From positions 204,515,036-204,579,035 of the forward strand of contig NC_134456.1 of the NCBI RefSeq assembly GCF_047948215.1: a stretch of DNA of 64,000 nucleotides, given 5' to 3'. A model generated the notes under the pieces. It saw only the letters and a program-made list of their open reading frames with translations, did not search any database and was not told where the DNA came from. This document shows, piece after piece, positions 1 through 8,929 of the stretch; the stretch's first letter is position 1; each line of letters starts with the position of its first letter. The translations under genes were made by a program, and so were the position numbers. The stretch comes from Lycorma delicatula. Lineage: Eukaryota; Arthropoda; Insecta; Hemiptera; Fulgoridae.

Positions 1-1079
1 TGTTAAAACGACGGCCTTTCAATTGAAATTTTATTTTCTGAAAGAGAAAAACGTCGCACGGAGCAAAGTCAGGCGAATAGGGTGGGTGGGGAATCACTAC
101 CGTCTTTTTGGAAGCCAAGAAATTCCGAACTGCTAGCGATGTGTGCGCGGGCGCGTTGTCATGGTGCAGAACCTAGCTGTTGTTACCCCACAGATCTGAA
201 CGTTTGCGCAATGCTTTCACGTAACCGCTTCAAAACTTCACAATAGAACATCCCATTGACAGTTTGACCAAGAGGAACAAATTCCTTATGGATAATGCCT
301 TTGATGTCGAAAAACAATCATCATGGACTTCACGTTGCTGCGAACTTGCCGTGTTTTTTTTGGCCGCGGTGAACTTGGCGACTTCCACTGCGTCAACTGC
401 TACTTAGTTTCAGGCTCATACCCGTACACCCATGTCTCACCACCGGTTATGATGTTGGAGATGAAGTTAGGGTCATCTCTTGCTGAATCTTTCAATTCAC
501 TTCAGACAGCTAAGCGATTTTGTTTCTGAACGCTGTTCAACAGAATCGGTACGAATTTTGCAGCAGTGCGTTTCATGTTCAAATTGTCCGACAAGATGCG
601 TTGCACGGACCCATATGACATTTGTACGATTCCACAAACGTCATGGATTGTTTGTCTACGATCTGCAATAATAGCCTCTCGCACTTTCGCGATGTTTTCC
701 GGTGTTGCGCTTGTTGATGATCTTCCTGAACGTCATCGTCATAGACTTTCGTTCGTCCATCTTTGAATCGTTTGTACTACAAAAAAGTTTTACTTTTACT
801 CACAGCATTGTCACCAAATGCTTCCACAAGCATGCGATGGGTTTCTTCACCAGTTTTTTTAAGCATGAAGCAAAATTTGATTCAGGTTATTTGCTTTTTA
901 AAATCTGCTATTTCGAACTTCGCCGAAGCAGTAAAACACAACGTTACACAACCGCACGAATGTCAACAATGCAGCCTGATTCACAAAGAGTACTGTTAAC
1001 CACATCTAGCGGCAGCAGGTCGTACCAGCAATTTTTCGCGCGCGAAATTCAAATTCCCGAACTTTTGGGTAGCACCTCG
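1..1079 (-). mobile_element. mariner-like transposon, inactive, cut by window edge
   Basis: Reading the minus strand from 1079 leftwards gives a Tc1/mariner transposase relic. The terminal sequence begins ACGAGGTGCTACCCAAAAGT just inside a TA at 1080-1081, the expected target dinucleotide. The helix-turn-helix part (about 502-900) includes TIHDVCGIVQMSYGSVQRIL, typical of insect mariners. The catalytic core follows: the first motif reads TGGETWVYGYEPETK near 400-444, where the family has TGDETW, so the first catalytic Asp is Gly. The second, VLHHDNAPAHTS (about 155-190), and the third, PYSPDFAPCD (about 60-95), keep their Asp residues. Several frameshifts and stops split the frame, so no functional enzyme is made. 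The other end of the element lies beyond base 1. Family assignment is secure from motifs; the subfamily is not determined. Confidence 0.88.
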
Positions 1080-1129
1080 TATGTTTCGAAAGCAGCGATA
1101 AAGAATTAGGCAGTACTGAAGAAGAAAAC

Positions 1130-1905
1130 AATGATTTTGATTTTGAATTGTCTTACATCACAAGTTGAATTAAATTACTTGGTTAGGGATTTAAATTTAT
1201 AAAAAAATCAAGTTGAACTGATAGGATCAAGACTGCAAATGGGACAGCCGAGCTAGGGATAAACGTTATGTTACCAAATAATGAGTGGAATAAACGAGAC
1301 AACTGAACTCCAAATGGGAAAAATATTATTCTTGAGCCCTTAGTTGAACCCAAAAAAATTTTTTTACCCCCTCTCAATATCAAGCTACGACTAATGAAAA
1401 ATTTTGTAAAAGCAATGAAGAAGGATAGTCCCGTATTTCTGTAAATCAGGCAGAAATTTCCGAATGTAAGTGAAGGAAAAATTAAAGAAGGAATATTTGT
1501 TGGTCCTCAAATAAGAGAGTTGGTCAAAGATGATGTATTTAACTCAATGTTAAATAATGTAGAAAGTGCAGCTTGGGCTTCATTTAGAGACGTTTGCAAA
1601 AAGTTTCTCGGGAAACAAAAATCCGACAATTACCGTGAAATTGTTAATCAACTTCTTACTTAGTACAGAGCTATGGAATGTAATATGTCTTTGAAAATAC
1701 ATTTCCTCCACTCACATCTGGATTTTTTCCGGACAACCTTGGAGACGTAAGTGACGAACACGGTGAACGTTTCCACCAAGACATTTCGATTATGGAAAGC
1801 CGCTAAATGGAATACTAACATGCTAGCCGATTACTGTTGGACATTAATTTGGGGTGTGCCTGAGGCTATTTATAAAAGAAAAGCATCAGCGAAATCATTC
1901 TAGCA
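1130..1905 (+). pseudogene. Orphan repeat-family protein (copy 1), internally deleted and broken
   Basis: Translation in broken frames gives the same protein family as the minus-strand copy at 26200-27680. An N-terminal patch (YLVRDLNL, about 1180-1200) corresponds to LMRDLKLS of that copy. After a deletion near 1240-1380 come LMKNFVKAMKKDSPVFL, EGIFVGPQIRELVKDD, AAWASFRDVCKKFLG, CNMSLKIHFLHSHLDFFPDN and DEHGERFHQDISIMESR (about 1390-1805). I recognise this as a protein family repeated many times in hemipteran and some other arthropod genomes and usually annotated as uncharacterised. Its biochemical role is unknown to me, and no catalytic signature is evident. In-frame stops at several points make this copy a pseudogene. 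It is probably carried by a mobile element whose ends I could not define. Confidence 0.7.
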
Positions 1906-2089
1906 CAGGTATGGCCATGCAAAATTATAAATTTGACAGATTTTAACTATATTTTCCCTTAATTTTTTTTGAAGCGTAATTTATTTAAAACTAAGGGTGA
2001 TGGAAAAATTGCATCTACAGATCTTAATGTATGCAAAAAAGCTATTCAAAAAATGGTATCATACTTAGAGAAACATAAAAAAATTTTTG

Positions 2090-3955
2090 TCTATCAGTGT
2101 TGTTATGTCAATTAAAATAAATTTTTTGCCCTTTTTTCTTCTTTTTATTGCCCGGGATTTTTCAAAAGAATTTTCAAAAACTAGCCCTTTCATAATAGCT
2201 CGTGGCATCACGGAAGCTGCTGGTAGACTGGTTAAAGAGACATGGAAAACTGCAGTAGGACTTTTTGTGGAAACTTTCAACAACACTCAGTCTTTGCAAC
2301 TATTGAAAGCAAAGATTGGAGTCATGAACATTGAGTATTTTCCCATAGTATATTGAACACCTCAAAGGGCGTTGTCGTGTTCAGGTATTTGTTAAACTGC
2401 ACAGAAGAGAAGATTGTAGATGAAGTGCATGAACAAGGTGTTGTTGCGTGCCGTCAAATAAACATGCGTCGGAACGAGGAAGTTCAATCCTCTGCATCAC
2501 ATGTATTTACTTTTTAATAAACCGAAGTGTCTGAAGAAGATAAAATCTGGTTTTCACAGGCTAGATGTCCATTAATCCCAACATCTTTTCTTTGCTTTGG
2601 GTGTCAGAGATTTGGACATATGGTAGCTCGTTGTACAAGGAAACACATATGTTTGTGTGGTGAACTATTACACCTGGATGACCCATGCAGGGAACCTCCT
2701 GCCTGTGCCAACTGCCATGGACAAAATTCTGCAAGGTCTAGGAATTGTTCTATTTATAAACAGGAAGGAGCTGTTCAAGAGATTAAGACAACAGAGAAAG
2801 TCAACTACTTTGATGCAAGAAGAATTGGGTTTGGTAGAACGCCAAAGGCTGCGTCATATGCAAAGGTTGCTGCTGCTCTTGCCACTTCCTTCACGCCAAA
2901 GGACATGGTAATAGAATTGGCACTAGCCTTAGCAAGTTTAGTAGAACAAATCATCGATAAGAAATTGAAGAATCATACAATTAGGGACAGTAGCCCAAAA
3001 GTGTTGAGGAAAGCAGATATAAGGAAACAAAAATGTCCTACTCCACCAAGGAATGAGCCTTCGACCAGCTCAAAGGCGAAGGAAATTGAGACAAAAATGC
3101 AGAAGGAACTTGCAGTTCAGACTGAAAAAATCCCAACTTCATGAGCTATGAAACCAGAATCTTCATTTTGGAAAAGAAAGATTTAGTAAAGACTACAATG
3201 GAGCCTCTGAAATCACAGATTCCTTTAACTGAGAGGGCAAGACACTCTGCCACCTCACACGTTCTTGCAGTGAGTACATCCAGTCTCAACTATGATGCAC
3301 TCCTGACTACACCAATGGAGCCGGTGTCATCTGATGCCAGCAGCAGGAGATCCTCTGTAATTTCCACCAGAAAACTGAAGGATCGATCTCAGATGTATCA
3401 GACACCACAGAATTGATCTCGAGTCCTTCAGAAAAATGGAGAAGAGGAACAAAAAAGGATGGCCTAAAGGGAAACCAACGCAATAGAATTGAAGAAGAGT
3501 AAAATCAGATATCACAATCAAAAATTTTATAATTAAATGTATTTTTTAATTTCTTATTGATATCTATTTTTTGAGGTTTTAATATAAGTATTTTGTGTGA
3601 TGTTAAATGGCAAGGGCCCTTTAAACTCTTCTCATACTTTTTTTAATGTGTGTTTTATTTTCATTACAGATAAATTCTTGTTTTGAAAGTTTTTATGAAA
3701 TTTCGTAAGAAGTGGCTAGAAAGATTTTAGGATTACAAAAGCCTTTACACCTTGTTGTGTTTTTGGTGTTACAATAACCATTGACAAGTCTTTTTTAGAT
3801 ACTCTTTTTGACACCTGACTATGTCACCTTGACTATGTCACCTGTGTTTTGTTTTCTGGGGAGGAAAAGATTTTTTTTCCTTTTTTGAAGTGGACGGAGC
3901 TAATAGCCATAGCAGTTGATGCCCCTAAAACTAAAAAAAAAAAAATTATTTAGTT
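2090..3955 (+). mobile_element. Gag-only (ORF2-less) non-LTR retrotransposon
   Basis: An ORF1 (gag) of I/Jockey-type LINE style runs in pieces from about 2150 to 3510 and is followed directly by a T-rich 3' untranslated region. That region ends in a GATGCCCCTAAAACT tract and an A-run at about 3936-3948. No endonuclease or reverse transcriptase lies between the gag end and the A-tail, although such LINEs normally carry about 3 kb of ORF2 there. Either ORF2 was deleted internally or this is a HAL1-like non-autonomous derivative mobilised by a partner LINE. The gag is broken locally (see its own entry). The 5' end is not defined; I saw no clear target duplication. Confidence 0.62.
2150..3510 (+). 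pseudogene. LINE ORF1 (gag-like) with zinc knuckles, disrupted
   Basis: The product would be the nucleic-acid-binding ORF1 protein that coats LINE RNA. The N-terminal part includes SPFIIARGITEAAGRLVKET and LNTSKGVVVFRYLLNCTEE (about 2180-2410). Two adjacent stops at about 2515-2520, next to a T-run, interrupt it. A 205-codon open stretch (2527-3144) then carries three zinc-knuckle-like motifs: CFGCQRFGHMVARC (CX2CX4HX4C, about 2596-2637), CLCGELLHLDDPC and CANCHGQNSARSRNC. A frameshift at about 3141 moves the Lys/Ser-rich C-terminus (3141-3416 and on to about 3500) to another frame. The open stretch starts with GTG after the stops, so it is a fragment of a longer ORF and not a new gene. Confidence 0.72.
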
Positions 3956-4706
3956 TATTTTTTTGATATTTTGCATGTAACATCTGAGGAAGAAACTGTG
4001 TACCAAGAAAGCTATAATTTTTTAAATAAATTTTGTGAAAATCAATATATTGATTTTATATAACATATTTTGTTTTGTTGTAAGTTAAATAACAAATATA
4101 TAATATTTTTGTCATTTGAACCAATGATTATGATTACTGATGAATCAATAAATTTCTTATAAACTGCACCTTCCAAATAAATAAAACAAAAACCTTTAAG
4201 TCAATAAAAGATATACACTCCATGATAAAAACAAGTAGTGGAACGATATTTAAAGCATTAAAGAAGTATCAATTATCAGAGAAATATTGAAAATGTTTGT
4301 GCACTTTATAATTTGAAAACATTACTTCTCAGAACCACTACATTTATTGTGCTTTAGATAAATATCCTCCTCTATGAATCATGAGACCTTGCCGTTGGTT
4401 AGGGGGCTTGTGAGTGCTCAGTGATACAGAGTAGCTGGACCGAAGGTGCAACCATATCGGAGAGGTATCTGTTGAGAGCTAAGGAATGATTCCTGAAAGA
4501 GGGCAGCAGCTCTCTCAGTAGTTGTTAAGGGCGTAAGTCAGGACGACTTAAACGGCCATATCAACATCACTCAGTCGTCTGAGTACTGCGCAACTGAAAG
4601 CAATGGAAAACTACAGCTGCTTTTTTCCAAGAATATGTAGCTCTATGCATTTTCATGTAGCAATGATAAAGGCACCTTCCTTGGTAAAATATTCTGGAGG
4701 TAAACT

Positions 4707-4737
4707 AGTCCCCCGTGCGGATCTCCGGGTGGGGACT
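4707..4737 (+). other. Stem-loop in LINE 5' leader
   Basis: AGTCCCC at 4707-4713 can pair with GGGGACT at 4731-4737, and an inner CGGA/TCCG stem lies between them. The structure sits about 50 bases before the endonuclease frame of the RTE-like LINE. It could be a translation or RNA-processing element of the retrotransposon; this is inference from base pairing alone. Confidence 0.4.
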
Positions 4738-4779
4738 ACTAAGGAAGGGATCACCAGAAAATTAAAAAAAGAATATTCT

Positions 4780-5450
4780 ACAAGTCGGAGCGTGGAATGT
4801 TAGAAGTTTAAAAAAGGTTGGTAGGTTAGAAAATTTAAAAAGAGAAATGAATAGGATAAATGTAGATGTAGTAGGAATTAGTGAGGTTCGGTGGGAAGAG
4901 GAAGGTGACTTTTGGTCAGGTGATTTTAGAATAATTAACTCAGCTTCAAATAATGGGCAGGCAAGAGTAGGATTCGTAATGAAGAAGATAGGAAAGAGAG
5001 TAGAGTATTTCAAAATGCATAGTGATAGAATCATTGTAATAAGGTTAAAATCAAAACCTAAACCGACAACGATTGTTAACGTCTATATGCCTACAAGCGC
5101 CTATGATGATGATGAGGTAGAGTGTGTGTAGAAGAGATTGATGAAGCAATTTCACACGTAAAAGGAGATGAAAATTCAATAGTAGTTGGAGATTGGAATG
5201 CAAGCATTGGAAAAGGCAAGAAAGGAAATGTAGTGGGTGAATACGGGCTGGGCAAAAGGAATGAAAAAGGGAACCGACTTATAGAGTTTTGCACGAAGTA
5301 TAATTTAGTAATTGCCAACACCCAGTTTAAAAATCATAATAGAATACAGACATGAAAAAAGCCAGGTGATACTGCAAGGTATCAGATAGATTATATCACG
5401 GTTAAGCAAAGATTTAGAGATCAACTGCAAAATTTAACCTGGAGCAGACA
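4780..5450 (+). pseudogene. LINE endonuclease domain (EEP fold), frameshifted
   Basis: The domain nicks target DNA to prime reverse transcription. Visible motifs in order are AWNVRSLKKVGRLENLKRE, INVDVVGISEVRWEEEG (about 4857-4910; the metal-binding Glu of the ISEVRW motif is present), TTIVNVYMPTS, VVGDWNASIGKG (about 5181-5216; DWN catalytic motif) and DYITVKQRF. A frameshift falls near 5125 and a stop at about 5353-5355. The expected C-terminal SDH motif is only partly legible (DIDSDHILV-like in another frame near 5450). The residues needed for catalysis are largely retained, so decay is by indels. Confidence 0.78.
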
Positions 5451-5559
5451 TTGATAGCGACCATATTTTGGTGATAATGAAATGTAGATTGGGGTTTAAA
5501 AACCTGAAGAAAAGGTGTCAGATGAATCGGTGGAATTTAGAGAAGCTTGATGAAGAGGA

Positions 5560-7545
5560 GGTATATATAGATTTTTGAGGAGGACTTCGCAAGTGGTCTG
5601 AGTAAAAAAGATAAGGTAGAAAATGTAGAAGAAGAATGGGAGAATGTTAAAAAGGAAATTCTTAAATCAGCAGAAGCGAACTTAGGTGGAACAAAGAGAA
5701 CTAGAAAACCTTGGGTTTCAGACGATATATTGCAGCTGATGGATGAACGTAGAAAATATAAGAATGCTAGTGATAAAGAAAGTAAAAGGAAATATCGACA
5801 ACTAAGAAATACTATAAACAGGAATTGCAAATTAGCAAAAGAAGAATGGATTAAAGAAAAGTGTTCAAGAGAAATGAACATTGGTAAAGTAGACGGAGCA
5901 TACAGGAAAGTTAAGGAAAATTTTGGGGTACATAAATTAAAATCTAATAATGTGTTAAACAAAGATGGTACACCGATTTATAATACGAAAGGTAAACTCG
6001 ATAGGTGGGTGGAATATATTGAAGAGTTATACGGAGGAAATGAATTAGAAAATGGTGTTATAGAGGAAGAAGAGGAAGTTGAAGAGGATGAAATGGGAGA
6101 AACAATACTGAGATCTGAATTTAAGAGGGCATTAAAAGATTTGAATGGCAGAAAGGCTCCTGGAATAGACGGAATACCTGTAGAATTACTGTGCAGTGCA
6201 GGTGAGGAAGCGATTGATAGATTATACAAACTGGTATGTAATATTTACGAAAAAGGGGAAGTTCCGTCAGACTTCAAGAAAAGTGTTATAGTCATGATAC
6301 CAAAGAAAGTAGGGGTAGATAAATGTGAATAGTATAGAACAATTAGTTTAACGAGTCATGCATAAAAAATCTTAACTAGAATTCTATACAGAAGAATTCA
6401 GAGGAGAGTGGAAGAAGTGTTAGGAGAAAACCAATTTGGTTTTAGGAAAAGCATAGGAATAAGGGAAGCAATTTTAGGCCTCAGATTAATAGTAGAAGGA
6501 AGATTAAAGAAAAACAAACCAACTTACTTGGCATTTATAGATCTAGAAAAGACATTCAATAACGTAGACTGGAATAAAATGTTCAGCATTTAAAAAAAAT
6601 TATTGTTCAAATACAGAGATAGAAGAACAATTGCTAACATTTACAGGAACCAAACAGCAACAGTAATAATCGAAGAACATAAGAAAGAAGCTGTAATAAG
6701 AACGGGAGTCCAACAAGGATGTTCCCTATCCCCGTTGCTTTTTAATCTCTACATGGAACTAGCAGTTAATGATGTTAAAGAACAATTTAGATTCGGAGTA
6801 ATAGTACAAGGTGAACAGAAAAAGATGCTACGATTTGCTGATGATATAGTAATTCTAGCTGAGAGTAAAAAGGATTTAGAAGAAACAATGAATGGCATAG
6901 ATGAAGTCCTACGCAAGAACTATCGCATGAAAATAAACAAGAACAAAACAAAAGTAATGAAATGTAGTAGAAATAACAAAGATGGACCACTGAATGTGAA
7001 AATAGGAGGAGAAAAGATTATGGAGGTAGAAGAATTTTGTTATTTGGGAAGTAGAATTATTAAAGATGGACGAAGCAGGAGCGATATAAAATGCTGAATA
7101 GCACAAGTGAAATGAGCCTTCAGTTATATACAAATATAATTTGTTTACAAACATATATAATTTGTTTACATCAAAAATTAATTTAAAGGTCAGGAAAAGA
7201 TTTTTGAAAGTATATGTTTGGAGCGTCGCTTTATATGGAAGTGAAACTTAGACAATTGGAGTTTCTGAGAAGAAAAGATTAGAAGCTTTTGAAATGTGGT
7301 GCTCTAGGAGAATGTTAAAAATCAGATGGGTGGATAAAGTGACAAATGAAGAGGTTTTGCGGCAAATAGATGAAGAAAGAAGCATTTGGAAAAATATAGT
7401 TAAAAGAAGAGACAGACTTATAGACCACATACTAAGGCACCCTGGAATAGTCGCTTTAATATTGGAAGGACAGGTAGAAGGAAAAAATTGTATAGGCAGG
7501 CCACGTTTGAAATATGTAAAACAAATTGTTAGGGATGTAGGATGA
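5560..7545 (+). pseudogene. LINE reverse transcriptase and C-terminal domain, broken
   Basis: RT motifs appear in order: RALKDLNGRKAPGIDGIPVE (about 6125-6180), VIVMIPKK, ENQFGFRKSIGIREAI (about 6427-6475), motif A AFIDLEKTFNNVDW (6532-6573), motif B RTGVQQGCSLSPLLFNLYME (about 6699-6756) and motif C LRFADDIVILAE (about 6828-6863) with both Asp of the FADD box intact. A C-terminal stretch, YGSET then FEMWCSRRMLKIRWVDKVTN (about 7290-7350) to RPRLKYVKQIVRDVG, matches LINE ends. Stops occur at about 6330, 6591 and 7095. A short duplicated AATTTGTTTACA motif near 7137-7170 interrupts the frame after motif C. Confidence 0.8.
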
Positions 7546-7647
7546 ACCAGTCAAACCAGTCAAATGACTGAAGATAAAAAAAAGAAGATAAATATTTCAC
7601 AAAAACAGAAATTCTAATGTAAAATTACTACAGGAAAGGATTAAACA

Positions 7648-7785
7648 TATAAAAATTAATATTAAATGATTAAATCAACTAAATTGTCAAATCAATTAAA
7701 TTAACACTAACATTTAAAAATTAATATTAAATGATTAAATCAACTAAATTGTCAAATCAATTAAATTAACACTAACATTTAAATT
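7648..7785 (+). repeat. Two-copy 65-bp tandem duplication
   Basis: A segment beginning AAAAATTAATATTAAATGAT at 7651 is repeated without visible change from 7716 (period 65). The duplication lies just 3' of the RTE-like LINE and is AT-rich. No coding content. Confidence 0.9.
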
Positions 7786-7789
7786 GTTT

Positions 7790-8730
7790 TTGTGTCATCT
7801 AAAATACATTCCAGTTTGTTAATTATTAAAAAAAAACCAAACTATAAATTTATATGCCATATATTTTCAAAGTACTTCTTAATATGTAAATATAAAAACA
7901 GTAGTGCAGCTTCCAGACAGTAAATAAATATGATAAAGCAACATTACAAATCAAAGTGAATAAAAACTCCTTGTCCACACTGTACTTAGTAGTTCATAAG
8001 AAAACTGTATTACAATATTAACATTTTGCTGGTTGTAACTTTAATTTCTCTTTTATATAATCTTTCCTCCTTCATTAATTTTTATTATAATGTTTCTAGT
8101 TTAGTGGATTCTAAAAGCTATAGACAGTTTTTTAGGTATTTTATTTCAGTAAAAAACTCTAGCAGATCATAGTTGTAATTCAATATTATAGATTAATTAA
8201 ATCAAATCAAGCCATAATATTTCATTTTATTTAAATTTTCAAACAAATTACATACCTCATTAACAAATGATATGTCGATGGTAAAGAAGTTATCTTTAAA
8301 GAATTATAAAAAGAAATTAGTGTTTTAATAAAATTTGAGTTGAAAATCATTAAAAAGTAAAATTTATCGACATTTACTGACATTTCTTGAAACCACCCTT
8401 AAAAAAATTAGAAATTTACTATCTCTACTTTTCCTAATCCTTTGTAAGCAGCTTTCAAACTTCTTAAAATTAATCTTGTTTGTTAAATCCCTATTATTCT
8501 TTTTCTCAATCATACTTCTGTTTCATTCTACATTACAAATAAATAATTATATTCTTTCCTTTGTTATACTAACTCTTGGGAGGATTAATCAGCAAATTGT
8601 AAAAGTGCTGTAGCTATTTTTTTCCAGTATTACTATCAAGTAGCCCTGATTATTAACAAAAAATTACTATACATTATTAAAATTATTTATTTTTGAAGAA
8701 TATTAACTCATGATATTATATCAATTTTTA
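7790..8730. other. AT-rich non-coding stretch, first intron side of P450
   Basis: I searched both strands for the missing N-terminal P450 exon (hydrophobic anchor followed by a Pro-rich hinge) and saw none. No repeat family or RNA gene is recognisable here. It is most simply read as intron upstream of the first detected exon. Confidence 0.5.
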
Positions 8731-8735
8731 GTCAG

Positions 8736-8929
8736 CTGAAAGGTCATGCAATTGGAGGATTTTACGAGTTTATCAATCCAGTGCTTATGGTGAGAGATCC
8801 TCAAATAATACAAGCAGTTCTTGTTGAAAAATTTAATAACTTTCACGAACCTAAATTCAGTTATCATACATCAGAAGAATATGCTGAAGATTTGATTGCA
8901 AGACATGTATTTTTTAGAGCTGGTTCAAG
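8736..8929 (+). CDS. P450 exon A (first detected)
   Basis: Acceptor TTTTTAGTCAG ends at 8735 and donor GTAAAC starts at 8930. It encodes GGFYEFINPVLMVRDPQIIQ and the following B-helix region up to FFRAGS, ending in phase 2. An alternative acceptor four bases upstream (TAG at 8729-8731) would change the phase and is less likely. The upstream intron partner exon is not in view. Confidence 0.87.

Larger units (their letters stand above)
4375..7600 (+). mobile_element. RTE/BovB-like LINE, near full length, inactivated
   Basis: This is a single plus-strand non-LTR retrotransposon. A GC-richer 5' untranslated leader (about 4375-4785) precedes an apurinic-type endonuclease, a reverse transcriptase and a C-terminal domain. 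The 3' end is short and A-rich, with GACTGAAGATAAAAAAAAGA at 7568-7587, as is usual for RTE elements. The endonuclease resembles the domain seen in craniofacial-development-protein-2-like proteins, which itself derives from RTE; this is why I lean to RTE, although L2/CR1-type placement is not excluded. A second, 5'-leader-only fragment lies at about 10040-10225. Multiple stops and frameshifts show that it no longer transposes. Confidence 0.8.
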
